This document shows, one piece after another, positions 12,120 through 24,169 of a DNA stretch of 64,000 nucleotides. The stretch spans positions 59,355,278-59,419,277 of the forward strand of contig NC_052616.1 of NCBI RefSeq assembly GCF_016545825.1, given 5' to 3'. A program made the position numbers and the translations under genes. The stretch comes from Eucalyptus grandis (lineage: Eukaryota; Streptophyta; Magnoliopsida; Myrtales; Myrtaceae). The first letter of the stretch is position 1. Each line of letters opens with the position of its first letter. The notes under the pieces are model-generated. The model was not told the origin of the DNA and made no database searches. It saw nothing but the letters and a program-made list of their open reading frames with translations.

Positions 12120-12420
12120 TTTAAATGATGCAAATGATCCTTAAACTTTGGTATAATATGATCATTAAACTTGAAATCTATTCAACGTAGTCCATGAATT
12201 GTAGCTTGGTATGCAAAGTTGTCTATGAATTTTTCAATTATTTAATATAATCTTTAAACTTTTGGTACTTGTCCAGCTTAGCTCTCGGACCGCATGACAA
12301 AAATCCAATGGCAACATTGCATAATGGATTAAAATTCAAAAGCAATAAAACAAATTTAAAGTTTTGTGGATCACATTAACTGTTAGGCCGAATCCATAGA
12401 CCATTTAGGTCATTTACTTA
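12120..12420. mobile_element. Foldback MITE, copy 1 of a family
   Basis: The left end has GATCCTTAAACTTTGGTATAA and the right end ATAGACCATTTAGGTCATTT. The inner phrases 'ttaaactt', 'ttcaattatttaatata' and 'gtggatcaca' match the two other copies at 25935-26360 and 28362-28650. It is AT-rich, loosely self-complementary and without coding sequence. It lies 220 bp upstream of the IBR1 start codon, so it may contribute to that promoter. Confidence 0.55.
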
Positions 12421-12641
12421 TTTTTTTTTCTCTCTCTCTTTTCTTTTTTTTTTTTTGGGGGGTTAGGGGGCCCATTCCTTTAAATCCGTATTCTCAATCT
12501 TCTATAGTGGGTACATCCCAACCGTCCGGGACACGTTCATTTACTCCCGCTCTCCTCCGCCTTCCGCCACCGCAAATCCCTCCGATCGATCGGCACCACC
12601 CGAAAACGACCCCGGAAAGCCTCCGCTCCCCGCGGCGGAAG

Positions 12642-15600
12642 ATGGCGGCGAGCGACGCGAAGATCGGGAGGAGGTTCGAGGGCAAGGTCGCCATCGTCAC
12701 CGCCTCCACGCAGGGCATCGGCCTCGCCATCGCCGAGCGCCTCGGCCTCGAAGGCGCCGCCGTCGTCATCTCCTCTCGCAAGCAGGTAGAAACTCCATTC
12801 CTCCTCCTTCTTCTTCGCCTTCGATGTTTCGCTTCTCGCGAGGTAGTCGCGGTGGATGCGCGGTGCGGCGATTTCGACGATGTGTTTTTGGCGGATTCGG
12901 TTTGCCTGTGATGTCTGAGGATAGCGATGCGCCTGAATGAGCTGAGGTGATCGCGGTGATGACGCCTGAGTGGAGCTGAGCTGAGTTGATTGTAGTGACG
13001 CGTCCGGTGATGGATGCGTGGTGCGGCGATTTCTACGGTGTGTTTTTGGGCGGATTTGGTTTGCCTGTGATGTCTGAGTGTAGTGATGCGCCTGAATGAG
13101 CTGAGCGGAGTTGATTGTAGTGATGAGGCCTGAGTGAAACTGAGGTGAGTTGATTAGAGTGACACGTCGAGCGATGGATGCGTGGTGCGCGAGCTTGAAT
13201 TGCGGCGATTTTTGTGATGTTTTTAGCGGATTTGGTTCGTCTGTGATGTCTAGTGATAAGCCAGGATGAGCTTGGTCGATCGTGGTGATGCGCCTGAGTG
13301 GAGCTGAGCTGAGTTGATTGTAGTGATAGGCCTGAGCTGAGTTGATTTTTTCGTTAGCTATTTTTTAGCAGATGTGCTTAGAATGGGTTGAATTCGACTT
13401 CTTTTTCTGAGGAAATGGAGCTGGGTGTTGATAATTTCCTGTGCGTGTCATTATTTAGCTGGTGACTTTCTAAGTGTCATAGTGAATTACGGTTGTGTAC
13501 ATCATCACGTCAGATTCTGTTCGTAACAAGTATCTTATCGATGGAATTCGGTCCTTGGTGCAGTAAGCTTAGGTTTTCTGTAGCGGGTGTTTAAAAATTT
13601 GAGTTTTATATCCATTTGAAGTCACTGTCCTTTTAGTGCCATTGTTCTTCTCTCGAAACAACTCAGGGAATCATCTATAGCTTTTTTCTTATCGATTACT
13701 TATTCAGTGGACTGGAAGTGATTGGTTAAATTCGTAATCAGAAAAATGTGGATGAGGCTGCTGAAAAGCTCAGGGCAAAGGGTATAGAGGTTTTGGGCTT
13801 GGTTTGCCATGTTTCCAATGCACAGCAGAGGAAATCCCTGATAGACAAGACTGTTCAGGTGAGTAATTCTTCTCTCAGGTGGCTGTCTTTTATACGTGAT
13901 CTCACCACCATGTACTTGAATCGTCTCGAATTATCCTCTCTATAAGGTTTTTATACAATCCCAAATAGCTACTGGTACAATGACAACTAGTTAGGCTAAG
14001 AAATGATGCTGCAGCTTTTGATTCTTTTTTTGTGATTGTTTACTTAATACTTTTTGGAGAAGTTGTTGAAGTATCTTGAGCATTGTATAATTGTAACGTA
14101 CACCATCTGTAATGAACTTTGCTGTAGTCAATTTCCTCTGTAGCCCTTGTGTGTTGCCCCTTTTTTGGGCATTAATATGTTCTGTGATTACATAGATAGT
14201 ATATTTGGATGCCTCTTACTTTTGGCATTGCTATACTAAGTTTAGGCTTCATTTGTTTCGTAAAAAATGAATAATTTAGAAAACATTTTCCTAAAAACGC
14301 TTGTATTGATTGAAATTATTAGTCAATATAAAATGTTCACATTATTGACAACAATTTATGTCTATATATTTTTACAAACGATGAAAATATTTTTCATCGA
14401 GTCATTTTGTAATCGATACAAGCATTCATTTTTTAGAAAAATGTTTTCAAATCATTCATTTTCCATAAAACAAACGCACTCTTAGATATGGTTGAGCTCT
14501 ATCTTTGAAAATATAGGATTGGAAGCTTTGATGAAGACTAGCACTCAAATCATGATGGTAGATAACAATTTCTCCCTGGTTTGGATGCTCTCTATCCCTA
14601 AGAATATAATGATCAATTATTGATATGATCTGTTAAAGATATTGCCGTAGAACTCTATGGGTGACTGAGGAGAGATAAAAGTTCAGAATAATAATGTCCT
14701 TGCTAGTGGGCTAAGTGTTCAAGACAAAAACTAGGGCAACTTGGAAATGATCTTGTGGTATGTTAATTTGTTCAGATTAAACAGAAAGGTCAGATTATTT
14801 TCAGGTTACTTTTTTGCCTCGGTTTTTTCCCTCGACGTTCTTATTATATGCTTTTTTGGTTCTTTTTTCCACTCGGTTCCAGTGAAGGAAAAATATAAGA
14901 TATTGCTTGCCAAGATAAATTTTATGAAGTATGTTCTTAGGTCCTGATTGATTATCCGATGCTTTGGTTGCAGAAATACGGGAAAATTGATGTGGTGGTA
15001 TCAAATGCCGCTGCTAATCCATCTGTTGATCCCATTTTAGAAATCCAAGACTCTGTTCTCGACAAGTTGTGGGAAATAAATGTCAAAGCATCTATTCTAC
15101 TCCTAAAGGTGACAATGTTGTGCCCAAGCATTTATACTACTGCTGAATAGACATTTCCATTTTATAATCACTTCAAAGCATTGCACCTACATGTGGCATT
15201 TGTGATGTTACCGAGTTGGGCTGGTAGCCAGTCTATGACACTGATCTGACCGAAGTCAGCCTGTTGAGAATGTCTTTGGCCGTATTGTTAGTCTTTAGTA
15301 ATTTATAGAAGACTATCTCTGGACATCTAAAGAATTATCCAATTACTGAACCTGTTAAGAACCTTTTATGGTCTCAGTACCAAGAACATTGTAGTTGGAC
15401 TTCTTTCGTGGGAGCATTAAATTTGTCAAAACAGTAGGTAGTTTCATTAATTGTGTGGCTGTCTGCATCTGCAAATTTAATAATTAGTTCGTGTTGAAAC
15501 AGGATGCAGCACCTCATTTGCAGAAGGGTTCATCTATAGTTTTTATCTCTTCAATTGCTGGATACCAGCCACAACCTTCCATGGGTATGTATGGAGTGAC

Positions 15601-16293
15601 TAAAACAGCCCTGCTTGGGCTAACCAAGGTCGGTACAATGGGATGTTGATCTTGTTCTTTCTTGTCCTATAAGCTAGCTTTAAGAATCTTACGTATGTGC
15701 TACATTTCTGGAAGCAACTTGTCTGTAGTCTCATGCAAAACTTGGGACTACAATAGAAGATTTTCTATGCTCAACATAAAAGGAACATGCATCTTATCAC
15801 AAGCTTATATTCTCTTAAAAGAAGACATTGAGGTTGGCTGGTGCAACAACTTTGTTAGCAATTGCTTTTGTATTGCATCTCAAGCAGCCTTTTCTTAAAA
15901 ATAGTTTTAAGTTTCAACTTGCTTATCTGCTTACTCTTTCAAGTTCTTCATAGGCCCTAGCAACAGAGATGGCACCAAATACCCGTGTTAACTGTGTGGC
16001 TCCCGGTTTCGTGCCTACGCACTTTGCTGACTTCCTAGTAAAAAGTGATACCATCGTAAGTATATGTTTTCCCATTCTCTCTCCCCATAGATACTTGAAG
16101 TATGACTGGTCATAGGCTCATTTTGGACTGTAATGCATTGTAGAGAAATTCTATCGAGGAGACAACGCTAGTCAAGCGGCTTGGGACAACAGAGGACATG
16201 GCTGCAGCAACCGCCTTTTTGGCATCTGGCGACGCTTCTTATATAACAGGAGAAACCTTGGTGGTCGCTGGAGGAATGCCCTCTCGACTTTAG
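12642..16293 (+). CDS. IBR1: Peroxisomal short-chain dehydrogenase/reductase IBR1 (SDRa)
   Basis: Six exons, all phase 0: 12642-12785, 13742-13858, 14974-15108, 15503-15628, 15954-16055 and 16144-16293, encoding 257 aa. The product matches Arabidopsis IBR1/SDRa, which acts in peroxisomes in the beta-oxidation-like conversion of indole-3-butyric acid to auxin. Visible features: the NAD(P)-binding glycine stretch TASTQGIG (residues 20-27), SNAAANPS after strand 4 (about 97-104), the catalytic Ser149 and YGVTK (Tyr162, Lys166), VAPGFVPTHF after the last core strand, and GETLVVAGGMPSRL at the end. The terminal Ser-Arg-Leu is a type 1 peroxisomal targeting signal. The gene appears intact. Intron 1 carries a ~160-bp tandem repeat and intron 2 a MITE. 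A possible AATAAA lies 93 bases after the stop. Confidence 0.95.
12852..13345 (+). repeat. Tandem ~160-bp repeat in IBR1 intron 1
   Basis: Three degenerate copies start near 12853, 13012 and 13176 (spacings 159 and 164), each opening with GGATGCGTGGTGCG and containing GGCGGATTTGGTTTGCCTGTG and GATGTCTGAGT. Shorter phrases (CTGAGCTGAGTTGATTGTAG, GATGCGCCTGA) repeat inside them. It lies just downstream of the exon 1 splice donor and is not coding. Confidence 0.8.
14250..14482. mobile_element. MITE in IBR1 intron 2
   Basis: Inverted ends: AGGCTTCATTTGTTTCGT on the left and the complement of AAGAGTGCGTTTGTTTTATG on the right, each followed by GGAAAATGAATGA-like sequence. The same element design occurs at 57052-57256 and, more diverged, near 27690-27790. 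Non-coding; no transposase. Confidence 0.65.
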
Positions 16294-16385
16294 TTCATTC
16301 CAACAGTTTCTGCAACAATTAGTTTCTCTCTTCCATTCTGTTATTGTAGCTTGTCTGACCCCCAAGACCGTCATATGTATGGCAG

Positions 16386-16391
16386 AATAAA
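16386..16391 (+). terminator. Possible IBR1 polyadenylation signal
   Basis: AATAAA sits 93 bases after the IBR1 stop codon, a reasonable distance for a plant 3' UTR near-upstream element. Confidence 0.4.
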
Positions 16392-16480
16392 ACCAGCAAT
16401 AATGAGTTGATGCAGCCGTCGTCTTGTACCTGCCTGTACTTCTAAAGCATAGAATGTCACATGATGTGCAATTGCAGAAA

Positions 16481-16636
16481 ATGCCAGGTAGCGTGAAGTA
16501 TCTAGCATTTAAATTTGCATACAGATGGAAGTGCATTTGTTTGACTATTGGAAAGAAGATGCCAGGTAGCTTGAAGTATATAGCATTTAAATTTCCATAA
16601 AGATGGGAGTGCGTTTTTTTAACTATTGGAAACGTG
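16481..16636. repeat. Two-copy 78-bp tandem repeat
   Basis: ATGCCAGGTAGC...TGAAGTAT.TAGCATTTAAATTT begins at 16481 and again at 16559, each copy ending in ACTATTGGAA. The copies differ at a handful of sites. It lies in the IBR1 3' flank. Confidence 0.85.
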
Positions 16637-19281
16637 TGAAGGGCAAGATTTGTGGGGTCATTCATCCTTTTTAGATGCAAGATACCAATTCAAACATCAA
16701 GTGGTCATGCGATTCCGAAGCTTTGCTGCGTTTTCTTTTACCTTTTTCCCCACAGGATCTCATGGAACTTCACATGAAGCAACATGCTTTTTTACATTAG
16801 AATTCCCAATTGCGTGGGTCTGCCAAATTCAGTGCTTGAAGCCAACGTGAGTAGAAAATCATAAATCGAGCGAACTTGAGATTGGCTTGAACCGAGGATC
16901 GTTGACAGGGCGATGTAATTACTGTCTAGTTAACCTCCCGAGATTCTGGATTTCAAACGACAAGAAGCAGTCAGACAATGCCAGATAATATAAATAGGAG
17001 AACCTCTGCCTAGTTAGTGTGACTGGTCAAACTTAAATACCGACCAGTGTTGACTCTGACTTGATCGTACAAAACCTACCCCATTTCTTTCTTGTCACTC
17101 CTTGTTACTTCATTCACTAACAAAAAAAAATTCTCCAGTATCTAACGATGGGTATAGTCAAAGGGTGCCTATTATGGTGTGGCATACGCTCTCCTCCAAT
17201 GAATCACCTCTGCAGTTTTGACTTCTCTTCCGATTAGAGAGAGAGAGAGAGAGAGAGTTTGAATGCTTCTTGTGCTAGAAACTTGGTCAAACTTAGTAAT
17301 TAAATTTGCTCGGCACGCCTTGACATCTTTACCTAACTACAAGCTTAATCAGAATGCTTTGAGCCAGAGGTAATGAGGACGAATTGAGCCACCTCTAAAG
17401 GGGCAAACGAGCCAGTGATGGTTTATCTATATGGTAGGTCGCAAAAAAGTCAGCGTCCAGTTTAGCATCCACTCAAACTAATTCAGGACCATACCGCACT
17501 CCAAAAGGAGCAGCCAAAAAAGCACCATCTTTACTTGGTTATGGCAATGAACTAGTCGAGTTGACAAGACAGCCGAGATTTTGCACTTCAAGAATCATGA
17601 CACGTGAGATTCAATTCACGCTTAGTGAGACCAATTAGAAAAATGTCGCAAGAGATCTATTGCTTGTCTCAAGATCTTGTAATCTCGATATGAATGACTG
17701 ACAATCGATCGGACTACAATAATGCATGAGGCCTAGCAAATGAAAAGGGACCCAAGATATCACATGATGCGAACATCAAATATCTGTCACGAAGTATGGA
17801 GACGTGTTGTTAGCTGGTAGCCTAACTATCAAAGACCAAATCATGTTGGTCCACTCCTACCTCCACTTACATTGATGTGACATCAAGTACCAGGATAAGA
17901 ATATTTTCCATGCACTTTGAGTGATTAAGAGCCCATTGTCAAATTTCATCTTGGTTTCCTGGAAACATCAATTCATGCTATTGAGGTCGAATAAATATAA
18001 ACATCTTCACTTAGCTACCACTGTACCTTGGTGCGGGCTGATAGAAGACGAAAAACAATAATATATATTATAGATATGGCTGTATAGTTGACATTGGGTA
18101 ACACGGCAGAATAACTTAGCCAAAGGCACGATTAGTGAGCACAAGAAAAAGATGAGGATTTGGCAATTTTAGTATATTATTACAGTAATTTTCTTTACGC
18201 AACAATATCAATCCTTGTAAAAAAGTGGGTCATCCATCATGCACGTCAGCACGGTCGATGATCACAATGGTCATTGGAATCTAGTAAAACCCGCCGCAAA
18301 CGACTTCGATAGGATGAAGGACTCATTCAAATGAGCTCGGGACTAATTTCTAATGTCTCTGTCGGCGACCCGTTCGTCTAGTAGACCCGAGTAACATGTT
18401 CAGGGAATTTATGTACCAATATTTTACGGTGATTCTCAGGTCTTTATGTGTGTGATGTGATCAGCATCTAGCAAAATCTTATTGACCCAGCAACTCCAAA
18501 TGAGATGTTGCTTTCAAGCTGAGGGACAATGTCACGATACGTCATAATCTTGGAAAACGCATGGTGGGTTTCCCAAGCACAGTGCTCGAGACTCAGTCAA
18601 GACGACCTCGATACGGTGCTCGAGAAAGTTCAGAGTCCCTTTCGCAGATCGTGACGTTAACCAGAACGAAACAAGCAAATGAAGCTACAAAGAAGTACGA
18701 CGTTCCCAGCTCGATTTCCATGTTGCTTTTGTTTATGTTTGTTGACTTTCGACATGGTTCGCAGCTAGAACGGAGTCGTAACCTTAGCTCGTGACGAGGT
18801 CAATTCCCACTGCGGCAACAGAAGAGAGGAAGTTCCGAATAGATAATTCTAGGGTTAGGTACATTTTTCCTTGCGAAACTGTATATCATCATCATCAAGA
18901 CGGATCGCCCTTTACTGATGCTAGGACTTGTCGCGAGCGAATTCGGAAATGAAGTCAGTCTGCCGATCATTTTCTATGTTCGAAAGAAAATGCCAAATGG
19001 GTTATTTAGAAATTACATTTAGATAACTTACCGAGACACCGATCTTAGGTATATTATTTTGCTTGCGAAAAACGGTTTAGGCTAAGCTTCTGAATCGAGC
19101 TCTCTCCAATATATTGATGGAACACAATATGCAAATAATTTTGACTAGCTCTATTACTGTTGTCACGCCATATATTTGATCACCACAAAAGCTTTAGGAG
19201 ATTGATAATTGTATTTATGTTGTTCTATGTACTAATCTTTGAAAGGTTTAATTCTTAAATTGCACAAACTATTTAGTGTTT
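16637..19281. other. Gene-poor intergenic DNA
   Basis: No recognisable gene. It contains an (AG)n microsatellite at 17236-17257. A plus-strand open stretch at 18561-18794 gives a peptide (MVGFPSTVLETQ...) unlike any family I know. Sequence texture suggests old, decayed transposon material, but I cannot name it. Confidence 0.4.
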
Positions 19282-19657
19282 GGATTAATACCATAAAACC
19301 CAAAACTATTACATTTATAACAAATTAATCTCCTTTAATTTTTATTAAATTTTACAGTTAAATCGCCTAGTTGAATGACACGTGATAATTGATGAATGAA
19401 CTAATTTGGATTTTTACCTTAATTTGTCATAGATATACTGATTTTGTGATTTTTCATGATATTAATCCAGTTTAACGAAAACTAATTTAAGGTATATATA
19501 TCACAAGTGTACTAATTTGAGGTTTTTAGTGGTCAAAAAATTACTTTGGGTTAAATTTTTCATAAATATATAAATTTGAAGTTGTTGTGGTCAAAAAATT
19601 AATTTTGGATAAATTTGTTACAATATACTAATTTGAGATTTTTCTTATTATCAATCC
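19282..19657. mobile_element. Foldback MITE-like element
   Basis: GGATTAATACCATAAAACCC...TTACATTTATAACAAATT on the left is mirrored by the complement of AATTTGTTACAATATAC...TTATTATCAATCC on the right, giving inverted ends of about 60 bases. Inside are two or three short direct repeats around TTTGAGGTTTTTAGTGGTC / TTTGAAGTTGTTGTGGTC followed by AAAAAATTA. AT-rich, non-coding. Confidence 0.5.
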
Positions 19658-22600
19658 TTTGCTAGAAATGAGAGTTTTATAGAAGTGAGCATTTTTTTTT
19701 TTTTTTTTTGCCAAAATAATAAAAGTTTCACATTTTTAAAGAAAATGTTATTGAATTAAGAAGTAATTCCCCCCACCCATAAAATAAAATAAAATGGAAG
19801 CATTATATATTCCTAATTCACATTTTTTTTCTTCAATTTATGGAAAATTCTCTAACATAATTCATCAGGATTCAAATGTATATTGCATGATGATTCTCTA
19901 AATAAAAATTTCCACGTCTGAATCTTCATTAGATGGGGAAAAACGATGATGATGCCATTGACCTTTGTATTTCATTAAAGGTGAATTGATTCTTTAATGC
20001 CCTCATGATTCAACCTCAAATGCAGTAATAATGGCAATGATGAAGCACTTTATATTGTAGCACACCATGTTAGGACATTAATGAGTCTCTCAAGAAAGGG
20101 GGGATCAAAAGTTTTGCACACTCAAAAGTGGGTAGTGAAGCTTTGGTATTTGATTTGCCTTTTCCCTATTTGCTAACAATTTCTCCTGTGTGAATTTGAT
20201 GGGGGATAATTACCAAAGAAAAAAAATTAGTCTCAAATTTATTGTACAAGTGTCAATTTAATCACATATATATATTTCTATTTTGTCAACTTAATCTTAA
20301 ATATTTTGATAATTTATCAATGTAGTTCTTCCATCCACATGGACATCAAATGATTGACGCTAATATGGATAATTTTTACAGTTTTTCTAAATCTTTTTCC
20401 TAAATTTCTTCCTTTTTGTTTTATTTCCTTGTACTTTTTTTTTTTTTGGGCCATGGGGTAGTAACCCTTGCTGACATTGGGTGAGGGCAATATGACCCGA
20501 AGCCTAAAGCCCACTGTAGTGAGGGCTCACAACCCCTTTCTTGAATTTGACGAGGTTCATAATGCCCTTGACTATGGCCAATGACTTCTACCAACCACCA
20601 TTGAGGTTGCAAACCAATGAAGGAAAATAAGAAAAAATATTACAAAAATTGAATACATCAGCATCACAGTAATATCATGTAAGACAGTTGTCCAACATTC
20701 ACATAAATGATTTTCAGTCAAAATAATTACATTGAAAAATCCTTAAAAATTTTATAACTAAATTTGTCAAATTAAAAAAAGTCAAATTTAAAAATTTAAA
20801 ACTGAATTAACATCTGTGTAATAAGTTTATAATTTTTTTTTAATAATTTTCCCAATTTGGTTGCATGGTAAGATATTGAGAACTTTTATTGTAAAAATCA
20901 TGGTTGGTACCTACCTACACCACGCGGCGCAACTTTCTAGGTCAAGTCACAAGAAAGTAATTTTGCACTCCTCATTTGGAACATGGATGGCTTATCTTTG
21001 ACTGGATTGTGCATGTGAATTCAATATGGTTGTTACACAATCGAAAACTACAATCTTGGAAAGCTATTTCCAGTGTGGATTGATTAACGTAAAATCTTAT
21101 TATTCCATCAGTTTTTTAAAAATCATACAAAATTGCCCTGTTAACTCTTTTGCACTAACTTTTTTTTTTTTTTTATCTGTTTTGGCCCCATACCACTCAT
21201 GAATTTGCGATGTTGAAACCATCATGTCTTATTCCACATATCAAGTGACCATCTGGAGCATTGATTCAACAATCAACAATCAAACTCTAATGGAAATTCC
21301 ATTTCCAAAACTACTATCAAGACCCATTCTACCCCTCATCAAATTGCATTGAATGAGAAGCACAAGGACAAGCTTCAAGACATTCATCACGGAGAGTCCT
21401 TGTCCAGGATATTTATCCACGAAATTACTTTTAAAATTATTAGTATCTCCTTGATTGTTCTCTCTCCGAGACTTCCGCCATTTGTCCCCGCAGCTAGTAC
21501 ACGCAATTATTGATGGGATATTCAATGAGCTCGATTGAATGGAGGCCAACAGAAAGCAAAACCCTAATCGCGCAATTCCAAGATGCTCGTGATCTTTTTA
21601 GATTAGACATTCCTTCCTTTTTTATGGGGAGTGATGAAGAGAGGAGAGGAAAGAGAAGGTGACAAGACAAAAGAGTGCGAAATTTCGTGAAAAGGCGATT
21701 GTTTTCGGTTCCCTCTTGGCACTAATTAATTAACTAATCTCTTTTCAAAATATTGGAAAAAAAAAAAGTTTGAGGACAAATTATTATCTTATGTAGAAAT
21801 TTGTTTATCTAACAAGAATGAATCTTGCTTTTTCTTTTGTCTATTTAACAACGAAAATCCATGTCATCATTGTTCCTTCTTCTTTTGAGTACTTGTTACT
21901 TCATTCGCGCCAAAAAAATTACTACCTGACCGATTTACTTAATTTGGGAAAAATAAATAAAGTAGGAGATCCTTTTTTTTTCTATTCAATCATTCCATTC
22001 ACCAAAATTAGAGAAACGAATAATCCATGTTATTAAAAAATGCAACAAAATAATTAAAAAATGCAACAAAATTCAAGGTGGAATCCAACTCTCATATCAT
22101 ATTGAGAAATCGAATGCAAAAAGCTTAGAGTGATCAAGTAAGAGACGCTAAACAAAGATTCATTAAAAATTTCACGAATAAGCGATCTGAGAGGCTTTAA
22201 TAGATGTGGCAGTTATAATTATAAACTGGGCAAGAATGCTAGAATAAGATGCTCTTGGGGAACAACGGAAAGGAGCTTAAAGTTTGGATTGGACCACTAC
22301 CCTCCTTTTCAAAAACATACTTTGCTTTAATCGAAGTCAATAATGAATAAATAAATAAAAAGGAGACAAACAAAACCCTTTTAATTAGAAGAGTGTGCTT
22401 ACCACTAAGATCCCCTCAACGCATAACTAACATTTCAGAAAAAAAATATTAATTAATATGTAAAGCATACTATAGCAAATATCTCAAGCACACTCAAATA
22501 TCTATATTTCATAATTCACTTTTTTTTTTTTTGGTCATGAATTCCCAACTTCAAGTACCGAGAAACGGTCGCTCGTCCGCAGACACAAAACGGCACGGCG

Positions 22601-22860
22601 TTTTAGCTCACATGACAACAAACCCGGAAGCGGGCCCCACCCGTCTTTCGACAGGACAGCCTCGAGATTCGAAGCCCACTTAAAACGGCGCCGTTTAGTA
22701 GCCGCTTAAACTACAGCTGCCGCAGAAATGAAACCCCACTAAGAATCGGCTGCTTAGGACTTTTGCTGGTTTATTAAATGCTGCTAAAAGTCTCGATCTA
22801 GGTTGGATTAACCCTTAATCTTGCAGCTAAACCTGCTTGCCAAAATTAAAAGTTAAGGCA
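19658..22860. other. Gene-poor intergenic DNA
   Basis: AT-rich with many poly-A/T runs. The minus-strand open frame at 21280-21549 starts only at a TTG and has no known relatives. The block at 22560-22740 has several GC-rich words, including AAAACGGCGCCGTTTAG, which echoes the transposon end at 10165-11640. No gene supported. Confidence 0.4.
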
Positions 22861-23115
22861 AAGACCAAAAAAAAAAAAAATGGTAGCCACTGCCCATCAT
22901 CCTTAAACTTGCTAACCCTCAACCGGGGGAGAAAAAAATATAACACTCCCTTCGGTGGCCTCGGAAAAGGGACGCAAAATCCTGTCCGAGCTATGGCAGG
23001 CGGTGCTGAGTTCAAATCTTCTCAGTGACAATGCCCCGACCCTACTCGAATGCGGGGGAGATGGGGGTGACCGGCTCCCCACCGCCGCCGTAAGCGGCCT
23101 AAATAAAGACGACCC
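22861..23115 (+). mobile_element. Possible tRNA-derived SINE
   Basis: A box-A-like TGGCCTCGG (about 22957) is followed ~45 bases later by a box-B-like GAGTTCAAATC (about 23009). Then comes a GC-rich body ending AAATAAAGACGACCC. No clear target-site duplication or A-tail was confirmed, so this is a tentative call. Confidence 0.35.
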
Positions 23116-23200
23116 AAGATCTTGAATTATCGAGAAAAGAAGGAAAACAGGGAAATCCTAAGTAAGGACGACCCCAGATCTTGAATCATCAAAAAATAGA
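23105..23200. repeat. Short direct repeat
   Basis: AAAGACGACCCAAGATCTTG (from about 23105) recurs as AAGGACGACCCCAGATCTTG (from about 23163), each followed by AATTATCGAGAAAA or AATCATCAAAAAA. It could be a duplicated insertion site next to the SINE-like block. Confidence 0.6.
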
Positions 23201-23506
23201 TAGCAAGACCTATACAGATTCTGCAACTTCGTTTCTGAGGGAAAAGGACCACCGAGAAGAAACTAGAAAAGGCAAACCAGCTTCCCCGGGGGGAGAGATT
23301 TAGTTTATAAATAAGAGTAGCTGCTCTTCTCCATTCTCTTTTACATAGCAAGAAGCAAAAGATGATATGTACAGAATTCAGACCAGAAAAGGAAAAGGAG
23401 GGAGGAGCAAACCAGAAGAAGAAACGCTCGCTAGCTACTTGGGCTTGTAGCGAGCGGAAAAAAGGCAAAAACTTCGAGCAAAAAGCTCGTCAGTTTTCTC
23501 CACAGA

Positions 23507-24169
23507 TCAATTCCAAGCGCCCCAAATCCTCTCCCCGATGAAGCTCACCAGCTTCCTCACCGACCCTTTGTCCATCTCTTCCTCTCCGCCGCTACCAACC
23601 TCGCCTCCGCCGCCGACGCCGCTGGAGTTGGCCTCTTCTTTCTTGTCGCCGGGCTCGTTCTTGGACGCGCTCGGCTCGGGCCGGTTCGGCTCGGCCGGCT
23701 CGGCGGCGGGCCCCGATCTCTTCCTCCTGTCCCTGCCGTTCTTGCCCCTCGTGCTCTTGGGACTGTTGTTCTTGTTCTTGTTCTTGCTCTTGAGCTCCAG
23801 CCCGTCCTCGAAGGCATCGATTATCTCGTGGATGAGCTGGCCGTTCGGGGACGAGTCCCACCGGACCCAGTAGCTCATGTAGCACCGGAAGCAGTCGCAG
23901 GTGAAGCAAGGCGGGTGGTCGCAGTTGCCGGTCTTGTTCTTGCCGTTGCCGCGGCGGCCGTTGCGGTCGTTGAAGTGGCCGTGGTTGTTGTTGTTGTTGG
24001 AGATGAGGTAGGCCAGGACCTCCCTGTCCTGAGGGGAGAGGGCGGCGGCGAGGGCGAGGATGGCGGCGGGGAGGAGGGAGAGGAGGTGGTTGTGGTCGGA
24101 GGCCGGCGGCGGCTGCTGCGGCGGCGGGGAGGGGTGGACGGTGACTGATCTGCGGTAGAGCTTCTTCAT
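23507..24169 (-). CDS. Plant-specific protein of unknown function with CxxCxCxxC cluster
   Basis: A single-exon gene of 220 aa starting MKKLYRRSVTVHP and ending IGERIWGAWN. I recognise it as a conserved but uncharacterised angiosperm family. The N-terminus is Pro-rich, followed by a hydrophobic helix-like stretch (LLSLLPAAILALAAALSPQD, about residues 30-48) and VLAYLIS. The conserved core is HPPCFTCDCFRCYMSYWVRW then DSSPNGQLIHEIIDAFE (residues 85-121), with Cys at 83, 88, 91, 93 and 96 that could bind a metal. A Lys/Asn/Glu-rich disordered region follows and then a conserved C-terminal KGSVRKLVSFIGERIWG. No enzyme motif is visible and no function can be assigned. Codon use is strongly GC-rich. 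An (AG)n microsatellite at about 24345-24366 lies in its presumed promoter/leader. Confidence 0.9.
   Translation of the reverse strand: MKKLYRRSVTVHPSPPPQQPPPASDHNHLLSLLPAAILALAAALSPQDREVLAYLISNNNNNHGHFNDRNGRRGNGKNKTGNCDHPPCFTCDCFRCYMSYWVRWDSSPNGQLIHEIIDAFEDGLELKSKNKNKNNSPKSTRGKNGRDRRKRSGPAAEPAEPNRPEPSASKNEPGDKKEEANSSGVGGGGEVGSGGEEEMDKGSVRKLVSFIGERIWGAWN

Noticed and set aside
21280..21549. Minus-strand 89-codon frame as a secreted peptide gene
   Set aside because: It starts only at TTG, has no N-terminal signal peptide and resembles no peptide family.
23538..24148. Plus-strand and alternative minus frames overlapping 23507-24169
   Set aside because: Shadows of the real minus-strand gene, whose frame carries the conserved CFTCDCFRCY segment.
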